Part shown: in pieces, positions 1-6,507 of the stretch
Layout of the letters: the number at the start of each line of letters is the position of its first letter
How positions within the stretch are numbered: the stretch's first letter is position 1
Program-made: the position numbers and the translations under genes
The notes under the pieces: generated by a model
What the model saw: the letters and a program-made list of their open reading frames with translations, nothing else
What the model was told of the DNA's origin: nothing
Database searches by the model: none
From: Phycisphaerae bacterium
Lineage (GTDB): Bacteria > Planctomycetota > Phycisphaerae > WQYP01
Assembly (NCBI GenBank): GCA_013044065.1
Contig: JABEVA010000255.1
Location: 1-6,566 of the forward strand
Length of the DNA: 6,566 nucleotides
Reading direction: 5' to 3'

Positions 1-117
1 GAAAGGCTCGTCTCCGACCTGAAAACCCACCACAGCCTCACCCACTATTTCCCGACGCACTCTGCCGCCGGACGGTCCCAAATCTTCTCCGCACGGCGCG
101 GAGAAGTTACGACTTGA
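1..117 (+). CDS. Possible 3' end of an unidentified protein gene (partial)
   Basis: Frame 1 is open from the window edge to a TGA at 115-117, giving 38 residues that end SARRGEVTT. About 70% of its codons end in G or C (27 of 38), which looks coding. The tail is basic and polar, with no membrane segment or motif that I recognise. A second plus frame (from base 3) is also open until TAA at 123-125, so openness alone is weak evidence. If real, this gene converges on the MFS gene with only four bases between the two stop codons, and the 84-106 hairpin lies inside its last codons. I cannot name a family. Confidence 0.3.
   Translation, partial: ERLVSDLKTHHSLTHYFPTHSAAGRSQIFSARRGEVTT
84..106 (-). 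terminator. Perfect 9-bp hairpin just 3' of the MFS gene, terminator candidate
   Basis: CTTCTCCGC (84-92) and GCGGAGAAG (98-106) are exact reverse complements around a 5-base loop. On the minus strand the hairpin begins 16 bases after the MFS stop codon, the usual place for a transcription terminator. Only a poor T-tract follows on that strand (ATTTGG), so it is not a textbook rho-independent site. It may instead protect the mRNA 3' end. It also overlaps the possible end of the left-hand plus-strand gene. Confidence 0.4.
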
Positions 118-121
118 GAAT

Positions 122-1639
122 CTAAAGCACCGGTTCCGTGACTTGGGAGATATTGTTGAGTGGCAACGGTGCCACGTAATTATCATCGCCGCCGTGGCGC
201 TTCCATTGCCGGTAAAAAGCTAGGAAAAAGAAAAACGCCGGAATGTTAAAAGCCGCCATCCATACCGGGCTGTAGAAGTACGCCGTATTGTGGCCGACCA
301 TCACGGCCATTCTATCCAGAAAAATTCCAGCCAAAATACCACCAAGCATGCCACCAACAGACCTCCAGATGGCATTAACGGAGCAGAACTGCCCATAATT
401 GGACCGCGGCAGCACCCGCATCAGCATCGCCGGATCCCACATGGCCACCATGGCGGTGATAGGTGCCGCCAGCCCCACATAAATCAACAGGCACACCAAA
501 TAAACCTTCGTGATGTGAATGGTGGCGTAGGCACTCAACCATGCAATGTGACCCACCAGCGGCAGGTGCAGGGCCACGGTGGCCTTGGGCGACGGCAGCC
601 AAAATAACCAGATCATACCCGCGGCCAGTAAGACCCAGTTGAGCATCTGACCTGCAAACACTACGCGGATGGGATGATACCGATCCGCCAGCCAACCCGC
701 CCCCAGAATAAGTACCGCCACAAATATCTGCAACGTACCGTTGATGTCGCCAATCTGGTTCAAATTCAGGCCGATCGCTTGTTGATAATAGAGACTAAAC
801 AGGCCAATGCCGCCTCCGATGGATCCAAGGAAGGTGCAAAGCCACAGGTACCAATAAATACGATTCGTATGACATTCTTTGGCGTAGGTAAACACCAGCC
901 CCAGCACGCCCGCTTTATTATGCCGGTGCGGCGTGGGCGGCAGGTACTCACCCTCGCGCACGTTAAAGCACATGAAGCCAAAGCCAGTCAGATACAACGC
1001 CGCCGCTCCCAGAAAAATCTCCGTCCCGTGGGTGCCCGAGTATGGGAAAATATAAAAATTGTAGACCGCCCCGCACAAAATCCCCACAAACCGGAACCAG
1101 GACATAAAACGTGCCAGCAAATGCGGTGGAATCACATCATTGAAAAGGTACCAGAAGGTGGTGTTCACAAATGTGTTGAAAAAACTGAATCCCACTAGAA
1201 TCATGCCTAGCGTCCACAAAATCGCCTGCGTTCGTGAGGCCGCCGCCAGGTGCAACATGCCAAAAACAAAACCACCCAGCCGGTCGCCAAAGGCCAGGCC
1301 TACCAGACCCAACACCAACATCGGCAACGAAAACAGGATGAATGGAATACGCCGGCCCCAACGACTGCGAAAGCGGTCGCTCTTCACGCTGATGATCGGA
1401 TTGAAGATGGAATAGACCGTGGTGGGAATGGTCGATAGCAGCACCGCCACTTCCCAATTTGGTGCCCCCAAAGCCTTGAACTTCAGCAACATAATCGGAC
1501 CAGTCACGCTTTCCATCAGCGTGTAGCAGATATCGCCCCAGATCAACCAGAAAAACAGCAGCGATAACGCCACCCGCGTATAAGTCAGAGTGCCGCAGGT
1601 CCAGGTTTTGGCTCGGTTCTCCATATTGGAATTCAACAT
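122..1639 (-). CDS. MFS sugar permease, GPH (glycoside-pentoside-hexuronide:cation symporter)-like
   Basis: This is an inner-membrane protein of 505 residues that probably imports a sugar or glycoside together with a cation. About 12 hydrophobic segments are visible: six between residues 24 and 226, a polar central loop at about 227-260 (rich in Pro, His and Lys), and six between 262 and 476. The loop after TM2 carries SDRFRSRWGRRIPF (87-100), the MFS signature in the form typical of the GPH/MelB group. A weaker copy, ADRYHP, sits after TM8 (318-323). NDVIPPHLLARF (167-178) resembles the conserved cytoplasmic loop after TM4 of this group. ATG at 1639 is taken as the start, with AAAGG (1649-1653) nine bases upstream; a TTG directly before it is possible. 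The gene is monocistronic here and divergent from the ABC importer. The substrate is unknown and no partner enzyme is nearby. Length is slightly above the usual 450-480 residues. Confidence 0.88.
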   Translation of the reverse strand: MLNSNMENRAKTWTCGTLTYTRVALSLLFFWLIWGDICYTLMESVTGPIMLLKFKALGAPNWEVAVLLSTIPTTVYSIFNPIISVKSDRFRSRWGRRIPFILFSLPMLVLGLVGLAFGDRLGGFVFGMLHLAAASRTQAILWTLGMILVGFSFFNTFVNTTFWYLFNDVIPPHLLARFMSWFRFVGILCGAVYNFYIFPYSGTHGTEIFLGAAALYLTGFGFMCFNVREGEYLPPTPHRHNKAGVLGLVFTYAKECHTNRIYWYLWLCTFLGSIGGGIGLFSLYYQQAIGLNLNQIGDINGTLQIFVAVLILGAGWLADRYHPIRVVFAGQMLNWVLLAAGMIWLFWLPSPKATVALHLPLVGHIAWLSAYATIHITKVYLVCLLIYVGLAAPITAMVAMWDPAMLMRVLPRSNYGQFCSVNAIWRSVGGMLGGILAGIFLDRMAVMVGHNTAYFYSPVWMAAFNIPAFFFFLAFYRQWKRHGGDDNYVAPLPLNNISQVTEPVL

Positions 1640-1642
1640 CAA

Positions 1643-1959
1643 TGCGAGCCTTTACTTCTGCCAGTACAAGCAAAGACCATAACCGACACCAGCACCGTTT
1701 ACAAACTCCTCTCGCCAGAACCCATAAGTTTTACTTTATACCTTTACCATAAATGCGGCATTTCTATCATCACAGAAAGGGGAGCACATGGCTAATTAGG
1801 TGATAAGCACCAATGCAAAAACAACTTTGAGTTTTTAAGGACCACTGGAGATCGGCACGAGTCGAGGCCGGATGCTCTATACATTGTGGACAAATGAGCA
1901 GACGTTCAAGGGTCAAGGATTTCATCAAGGCGTCCGGTACTTCTATTTTCGCGGGGTAT
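1643..1959. other. Intergenic stretch without a supported gene
   Basis: This is the MFS-proximal part of the divergent intergenic region. Its first 60 bases hold the MFS promoter candidate. The rest is A/T-richer than the flanking genes. It contains the small palindrome CTAATTAG (1792-1799) and two minimal plus-strand start-stop units: ATG GCT AAT TAG at 1788-1799, preceded by GGGGAG at 1779-1784, and a five-codon ORF at 1813-1830. I found no tRNA, riboswitch or regulator gene. The distal C-terminal half of the adjacent transposase relic is not recognisable here. Confidence 0.5.
1676..1704 (-). promoter_or_regulatory. Candidate sigma70-type promoter for the MFS gene
   Basis: On the minus strand TTGTAA (1704-1699, 4/6 to the -35 consensus) is followed after exactly 17 bases by TATGGT (1681-1676, 4/6 to the -10 consensus). 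Transcription would begin near 1669, leaving a leader of about 30 bases that contains the AAAGG ribosome site. Both boxes are only moderate matches, and sigma factor preferences of the host are unknown. A TATAAA at about 1737-1742 (minus strand) is an alternative -10. Confidence 0.3.
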
Positions 1960-2425
1960 ACCTTGTCACTGAGTCAAGCGGATAGAGTCATAGTATTGAC
2001 CGCATCGGGTTTCTCACGCCGGACGACGCCGGCATTTGTGAAGTTGCCATCCAGTTCCTTCTTCTTGAGCATCTACGCTTATCACCAGCAGACCCACGTT
2101 TGTTAATTGCGCACGCTTTTGCTGGATGTTTTGGAACCGCTTATTCCAGTCCGGATGGGATGGGCCAGTCTGGTTCTTGCGGTCGGATTTCAACGAGAAT
2201 TTCCGCCTGCGAAGTAAGCGTGCCGCAGTATTCGGACACACCCCGCAAGCCTTGCTTCCTCAAGTCGTCGCTGAGATGCCGCTGGCTCCGGCGAACCCAT
2301 TTACGTTCCGTCATCGGATCGCCACCGGCGTGGCCTTCCATCAGTTTCAGCAGCGCCGGCTCGACGGCAGATTTTTGCCACCGGCGGACGCCCGCCCTCC
2401 AGACGTACCCCGGGGGGCCACTTTA
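1960..2425 (-). pseudogene. Decayed internal fragment of an ISAzo13-family transposase
   Basis: Joining minus-strand frames gives the ISAzo13 DDE transposase pattern in order: GGRPPVAK (about 2400-2377), PALLKLMEGHAGGDPMTERKW (about 2360-2300), VRRSQRHLSDDLRKQG, then PNTAARLL..FSLKSDRKNQTGPSHPD (about 2235-2150), VISVDA (about 2090-2073) and KKKELDGNFTNAG (about 2068-2030). The VISVD..KKKEL block holds the first catalytic Asp. Frame changes are needed at the A5 run (2372-2376), at the G4 run (2241-2244) and near 2066-2073, and a TGA closes the last frame at 1974-1976. A possible further frame slip near 2005 restores a YDS..QGIP stretch down to about 1960. Relative to an intact transposase of roughly 400 residues, from memory, only the middle third remains; the N-terminus, the later DDE residues and any terminal repeats are missing. 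It is inert and lies directly upstream of the importer operon on the opposite strand. The family call rests on recalled motifs, and the outer ends are approximate. Confidence 0.75.
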
Positions 2426-2450
2426 TTCCTGCTTACAATATGGTTATAGT
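2422..2450 (+). promoter_or_regulatory. Weak candidate promoter for the ABC importer operon
   Basis: TATAGT (2445-2450, 5/6 to the -10 consensus) lies 17 bases after TTTATT (2422-2427, only 3/6 to the -35 consensus). An overlapping TACAAT (2434-2439) is another possible -10, without a matching -35. Transcription from the first would start near 2457 and give a leader of about 70 bases. The site sits at the very edge of the transposase relic, so the promoter may have been formed or displaced by the insertion. I see no clear operator palindrome beside it. Confidence 0.25.
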
Positions 2451-2528
2451 GCTTGGCTGAATAGTGGTTTGGAGGCAGCGTCCTGCTCGTTGGTGGCGGC
2501 GTTTTCTCAAATAAAAAAGGGGATATTC

Positions 2529-3521
2529 ATGCAGTGGTATTCTGGTAAAACCATTAGCTTGCCAGCATGCTTGGCGATTGTTCTTCTCATTCTCTGCATC
2601 GCCGGTTGCCACCGCAGCAGTACGCACAAAAGTCCCGCGGCCATGGCCGGCAAATCGGCAACAGTGGGGAAAAAATGGGTCATCGGCATGTCGCAATGCA
2701 CCCTTGCCGAGCCATGGCGTGTACAGATGGATGCAGACTTAAAAAAGGCCGCCGCCAAATACCCCAACCTCAAAATTATTTTTAAGGACGCCCAAAACAG
2801 TGTGCTCAAGCAGCGGGCCCAAATTGCCGAATTTGTGCAATCCGGAGTCAACCTGATTATTGTCAGCCCCAAGGAAACCGCACCGCTCACCGAGCCTATC
2901 GCCAAGGCCTATAAGGCCGGCATCCCGGTCATTGTCCTGGACCGGGCCGTACTGGGGAACCAATACACCTGCTTTATCGGCGCCAACAACACCGCCATTG
3001 GACGGGCTGCCGGAACGTGGATTGTCCACACGCTCCATGGCAAAGGGAACGTGGTGGAACTGGAAGGCTCCATGACTTCCAGCCCCGGTCAGGAGCGTAA
3101 CGCCGGCTTCCAGCAGGCAATTAAGGGCACTCAAATTCACGTCATTTATACGGCCGATATGAAATGGCAGCAAAACATTGCCCGTCGGGAAATGGAATCG
3201 GCCCTGACCCGCTTTCCGGATATCAACTTGGTCTACGCCGCCAATGATCCGGGCGCTTATGGCGCTTATCTGGCGGCCAAAGCGGTCGGGCGGGCTAAGA
3301 AGATCATTTTTGTCGGCATTGATGGCTTACCCTCGGAAGGTCTGGCCTATTTGGCGCAAGGTTACATTGATGCCACTTTTCGCTATCCGACATGCGGTCG
3401 GCACGCGATTGCGGCAGCATGGAAAATACTGCATGGCAAAAAAGTGCCTAAGCACATCACACTTTCGTCGCGCATGTTTACCAAGGCGAATCTCAAGGAT
3501 GGTGGACAACCTCTGCCGTAA
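2529..3521 (+). CDS. Sugar ABC importer solute-binding lipoprotein (RbsB-like, Peripla_BP_4)
   Basis: This 330-residue protein should bind a sugar or similar ligand outside the cytoplasmic membrane and hand it to the permease. Residues 11-26 are a hydrophobic export signal ending in the lipobox IAGC, with Cys27 as the lipid-anchored residue, followed by a polar linker to about residue 48. The type I periplasmic fold follows: VIGMSQCTLAEPWR (51-64), VNLIIVSPKE (107-116), GIPVIVLDRAV (131-141), GQERNAGF (187-194), ANDPGAYGA (238-246) and FVGIDGLPSEG (261-271). Asp138-Arg139, Arg190, Asn239 and Asp265 match the ligand-contact positions of RbsB; Trp63-Arg64 and Tyr286-Pro-Thr differ from it. The start at 2529 is chosen because AAAAGGGG (2515-2522) lies six bases upstream and it gives a proper lipoprotein signal; the frame stays open upstream to 2100, but that part is relic DNA. 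It is the first gene of the importer operon. Ribose, another pentose, a hexose or a polyol all remain possible ligands. Confidence 0.9.
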   Translation: MQWYSGKTISLPACLAIVLLILCIAGCHRSSTHKSPAAMAGKSATVGKKWVIGMSQCTLAEPWRVQMDADLKKAAAKYPNLKIIFKDAQNSVLKQRAQIAEFVQSGVNLIIVSPKETAPLTEPIAKAYKAGIPVIVLDRAVLGNQYTCFIGANNTAIGRAAGTWIVHTLHGKGNVVELEGSMTSSPGQERNAGFQQAIKGTQIHVIYTADMKWQQNIARREMESALTRFPDINLVYAANDPGAYGAYLAAKAVGRAKKIIFVGIDGLPSEGLAYLAQGYIDATFRYPTCGRHAIAAAWKILHGKKVPKHITLSSRMFTKANLKDGGQPLP

Positions 3522-3543
3522 TGTGGGCCGGACGTTGTCCACC
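3501..3543 (+). repeat. Perfect 10-bp inverted repeat across the binding-protein stop codon
   Basis: GGTGGACAAC (3501-3510) and GTTGTCCACC (3534-3543) are exact reverse complements, with a 23-base loop that contains the TAA stop (3519-3521). No T-run follows, so it is not an intrinsic terminator. Stem-loops just after binding-protein genes often protect the upstream mRNA and lower expression of the downstream ATPase and permease genes; that role is inferred here. Immediately after it lies a 13-base palindrome, GCAATGGCATTGC (3544-3556). Confidence 0.6.
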
Positions 3544-3630
3544 GCAATGGCATTGCCATGTTGGGGCGGTCCAGGTGTGGCCCGGCGGTGCGAGCGTTGC
3601 AAGAATCGGTTTTATTGAGTGAGGTTTCCA

Positions 3631-5232
3631 GTGTTGGACGCTCAGGGTCGCGCCATTGCTGACGATATTGTTGCAGATGGCGCGGTGGCAGGCCATGGAA
3701 CTCAGCCGTTGGTGCGGCTGGTGGATATCAGCAAGGCTTTTGGTTCGGTACAGGTGCTGCGCCATATACACTTCAGCATTTACCCCGGCGAAGTTCATGT
3801 CCTTGCCGGCGAAAACGGAGCGGGCAAAAGTACATTGGTAAAGATTCTGGCCGGTGTTTATAGCGATTATGCGGGAGCGATGGAAATTGGCGGCAAGCCG
3901 GTCCGTCTGAAATCTCCCGTGGCGGCCGTCAGCCGGGGCATCTCTGTGATCCACCAGGAACTTTCCCTGGTACCTTCCATGACCGTTGCGGATAATATCT
4001 TTCTGGGGCGATTTGATCATCGCGGGGGTTTTGTCCGCGATCAAATTCAACGGCGGCAAACGGCGGAGCTGCTCGCTCGCCTGGGCGTGCAGGCTAAACC
4101 GCAGGATCTGGTGGGGGAATTACCGATTGCCACCCGCCACCTCATCGAAATTGTCAAGGCCATGAGCCGCAATTCACGGGTGATCGTGATGGATGAACCC
4201 ACCAGCGCCCTGAACAGGCCGGAGGCCCAAAAACTTTTTTCTCTCATTCGTTATCTCAAGGCCCGTGGCTGCGGAATTGTGTATATCTCGCATAAAATGG
4301 ATGAAATAGAGCAATTGGCCGATCGCATCACAGTACTGCGCGATGGGGAATTCATTGGCTCTGTAACCGCCGCCGAACTGCCCATTCCCAAGTTAATTCA
4401 ATGGATGGTGGGGCGACCGGTAGAGCAGCAATTCCCCAGGCATGCGCAAAAAGTAGGCGACGAGCGATTACGGCTGGATGGATTTACCGTAGCCGATCCC
4501 CGCGGCGGCGGCCATAAGCCGCTGGTGGATCACATCGATATGTCTGTCCGCCAAGGCGAAATTCTGGGTCTGGCTGGTTTGGAAGGTTCAGGAAACAGCC
4601 ATCTGCTGCTCGGCTTGTTCGGTGCGTGCGGAAAGCGGGCCACGGGCCGTGTATCGATTGATGGCCGAAGTGTAATTATTCAGCGGCCCCGCCAGGCGAT
4701 TGGCCATGGCCTGGCATTATTAACCAATGACCGCAAAGCCACGGGATTGATCCCATCGCTTTCGATTATTGCCAATATCACGCTGGCTCATCTCAAGGAA
4801 TTTTCCACCGCGGGCTGGAGGCGACCCGCCCGCGAACGAAAGGCCGCCGCCGATAGCGCCCAAGCTCTACATCTGCGAGCGGCATCCCTGTCCATGGATG
4901 TGGGAAAGCTTTCCGGTGGTAATCAACAAAAGGTGGTCATGGCCAAATGGATGCACACCCATCCGCGTGTGCTTCTCTTGGATGAGCCGACGCGCGGCGT
5001 CGATATTGGAGCGAAACGTGAAATCTATGACTTGATGAATCGCTGGACCGCCGCGGGCATTTCAATCATCCTGATTACCTCAGAGATGCCGGAACTTCTG
5101 GCCATGAGTGACCGAATTCTGGTGATGCATCGGGGGAGGATTACCGGCGAATTCGCCAGGGGCAATGCCACGCCCGAGGCCATTTTGCAAGCCGCCATGG
5201 GCCGTACATCTAAACAGGAGACCACACCATGA
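3631..5232 (+). CDS. Sugar ABC importer ATP-binding protein with two NBDs (RbsA/MglA/XylG type)
   Basis: This cytoplasmic ATPase (533 residues) should drive the adjacent permease. NBD1 has Walker A GENGAGKST (60-68), the Q-loop Gln109 in IHQELSLVP, Walker B VIVMDEPTSAL (184-194) and switch His221 in ISHKMDE. Its signature position reads LPIATRH (164-170) instead of the LSxGxQQ usual in the family. NBD2 has a degenerate Walker A GLEGSGNS (316-323, Lys replaced by Asn), an intact signature LSGGNQQ (427-433), Walker B VLLLDEPTRGVD (447-458), and Ser-Glu instead of His in ITSEMPE, as is usual for this family. GTG at 3631 is preferred because GAGG (3621-3624) lies six bases upstream; GTG at 3619, four codons earlier, has no good ribosome site. 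An N-terminal tail of about 26 residues precedes the first NBD strand. The gene lies 109 bases after the binding-protein gene and overlaps the permease gene by four bases (ATGA). Length is slightly above the usual 500 or so residues because of the tail. Confidence 0.92.
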   Translation: MLDAQGRAIADDIVADGAVAGHGTQPLVRLVDISKAFGSVQVLRHIHFSIYPGEVHVLAGENGAGKSTLVKILAGVYSDYAGAMEIGGKPVRLKSPVAAVSRGISVIHQELSLVPSMTVADNIFLGRFDHRGGFVRDQIQRRQTAELLARLGVQAKPQDLVGELPIATRHLIEIVKAMSRNSRVIVMDEPTSALNRPEAQKLFSLIRYLKARGCGIVYISHKMDEIEQLADRITVLRDGEFIGSVTAAELPIPKLIQWMVGRPVEQQFPRHAQKVGDERLRLDGFTVADPRGGGHKPLVDHIDMSVRQGEILGLAGLEGSGNSHLLLGLFGACGKRATGRVSIDGRSVIIQRPRQAIGHGLALLTNDRKATGLIPSLSIIANITLAHLKEFSTAGWRRPARERKAAADSAQALHLRAASLSMDVGKLSGGNQQKVVMAKWMHTHPRVLLLDEPTRGVDIGAKREIYDLMNRWTAAGISIILITSEMPELLAMSDRILVMHRGRITGEFARGNATPEAILQAAMGRTSKQETTP

Positions 5233-6323
5233 GCCCACCGCCATCCCCCGGCAAGCATACCGGCCCGGCGGGCGATCATCCGTCTGCGGCAGCAGAGCAG
5301 GAGCCGCTTACCACTGGCCCGTCAACCGGCCTGCCCCGTATAGCCATCATTCGTGCATGGATGACCACCGCTGCGGCCCGCGCGGTCGTGGCGCTGCTGC
5401 TTGTTTTGATACTGGGGACAATTTTTAATGCCAACGGTTCTTTTTTCAAACTGGCCACCCAACGCGACACGTTGCGCGAAATTTCAGATTATGGCATCCT
5501 CGCCTGCGGCATGACGCTGGTGATCATCTCCGGCGGGATTGACCTTTCCGTCGGAAGCGTGCTGGCATTGGTGGGCGTGTGCTTCTCGATTATGAGTATT
5601 CACTGGGGCCTCTCGCCCTGGATTGCCATACCCCTGTCGCTGCTGATCGGCGCGGGCATGGGCCTGATTTCCGGAACTCTAATTGCGTGGTTTGGAATCC
5701 AGCCATTCATCGCCACGCTGGCCATGATGGTCTTTGCCCGCGGCCTGACAGAATACAGCAGCGGGGACATGCAAGTATCCACCGCGATTGCCAACGCCGA
5801 TGGAACCTACCATTATGTGCCTATTCCTATGATTTTCCGCCTGATTAACGCCAGTATTTTTGGCGGGTATTTATCGGTGGTGACGGTGATTCTGGCGGTG
5901 TGCGCGGTGGTGGCCTGGCTGGCATTGGCGCGCCATCGGTGGGGACGCTATTTATTTGCCATCGGCGGCAATGAAGAAGCGGCGCGGCTTTCGGGCGTAC
6001 CCGTGGCCCGCGCGAAAATAACCGCGTATGTCGCCTCCGGCATGTTTGCGGCCGTGGCCGGCATCTGTCAGGCCGCGCAGGAACAACAGGGCGATCCGCG
6101 GGCGGGTATCGGATCAGAGCTGACCGCCATTGCCATCGTCGTCATCGGTGGAACCAGTCTGATGGGCGGACGCGGCGGGATGGGCCTGACCATTCTGGGT
6201 ATGTTGACCATCGGTTATATGGAAAAAATTCTCAGCCTCAATGCCGTCCCGGACGCAGGACGATCCATGCTTACCGGAATCATCATCGTCGCCGCCGTCC
6301 TGGCCCAACGCCGACGCAGATAA
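5229..6323 (+). CDS. Sugar ABC importer permease (RbsC-like, BPD_transp_2)
   Basis: This 364-residue integral membrane protein probably forms the translocation pore as a homodimer, since only one permease gene is present. About 45 residues rich in Pro, Gly and Ala precede the first membrane segment (about 49-66). The family hallmark GMTLVIISGGIDLSVGSVLAL is spread over residues 94-114, with further segments at about 129-170, 214-234, 263-283, 296-336 and 344-360. GNEEAARLSGVPVARAK (247-263) is the cytoplasmic loop expected to contact the ATPase. VVIGGTSLMGGRGG (304-317) is the other strongly conserved stretch. The start ATG overlaps the ATPase stop as ATGA, with AGGAG (5216-5220) eight bases upstream, so translation is probably coupled. 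The protein ends in five Arg/Gln residues. The polar N-terminal extension is longer than in E. coli RbsC (321 residues in all). The substrate is not determined by this subunit. Confidence 0.92.
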   Translation: MSPPPSPGKHTGPAGDHPSAAAEQEPLTTGPSTGLPRIAIIRAWMTTAAARAVVALLLVLILGTIFNANGSFFKLATQRDTLREISDYGILACGMTLVIISGGIDLSVGSVLALVGVCFSIMSIHWGLSPWIAIPLSLLIGAGMGLISGTLIAWFGIQPFIATLAMMVFARGLTEYSSGDMQVSTAIANADGTYHYVPIPMIFRLINASIFGGYLSVVTVILAVCAVVAWLALARHRWGRYLFAIGGNEEAARLSGVPVARAKITAYVASGMFAAVAGICQAAQEQQGDPRAGIGSELTAIAIVVIGGTSLMGGRGGMGLTILGMLTIGYMEKILSLNAVPDAGRSMLTGIIIVAAVLAQRRRR

Positions 6324-6450
6324 TTCAGTCTCTCGGCGGGTGCGAGGCAACGAACTGTGGTGGCGTCGGGCTGGCGCGTGTGGCCGCGGCACCGTCCAAC
6401 TCGTGCGATTCGCCGCATCCGTTTGCGGTCCGCGACGGCGTAACTGGAAA

Positions 6451-6507
6451 GCGGCCCAGCATGCGCCGGCCATCAATGGCCCATGCAAACACCAGCGCCG
6501 CTTTTTT
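6451..6507 (+). terminator. Terminator-like compound hairpin ending in T6 after the importer operon
   Basis: GCGGC (6451-6455) pairs with GCCGC (6497-6501), immediately followed by TTTTTT (6502-6507). Inside lie GCAT (6459-6462) with ATGC (6483-6486) and the tight hairpin GGCCAT (6468-6473) with ATGGCC (6476-6481). The stem is interrupted by unpaired bases, and the site lies about 130 bases past the permease stop, so termination strength is uncertain. It is the only T-run after a possible stem in the tail. Confidence 0.35.

Noticed and set aside
674..1198. 174-residue plus-strand ORF inside the MFS gene
   Set aside because: Antisense shadow of the MFS coding region; its composition is Lys/Gln/Pro-rich without any recognisable motif.
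1894..2106. 70-residue plus-strand ORF in the intergenic region
   Set aside because: It is largely the antisense of the transposase relic, has no clear ribosome site and matches no family I know.
2100..2528. Upstream in-frame extension of the binding-protein gene (frame open from 2100)
   Set aside because: It would bury the lipoprotein signal peptide inside the protein and run through transposase relic DNA; the ribosome site at 2515-2522 and lipobox Cys27 fix the start at 2529.
1640..2528. CRISPR array, tRNA or riboswitch in the long intergenic region
   Set aside because: There are no regularly spaced repeats, no cloverleaf with a TTC loop, and no conserved riboswitch core that I can recognise.
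3619..3630. GTG at 3619 as the ATPase start
   Set aside because: No convincing ribosome site lies upstream, and the GAGG at 3621-3624 is well placed for GTG 3631; the four-codon difference does not affect any domain.
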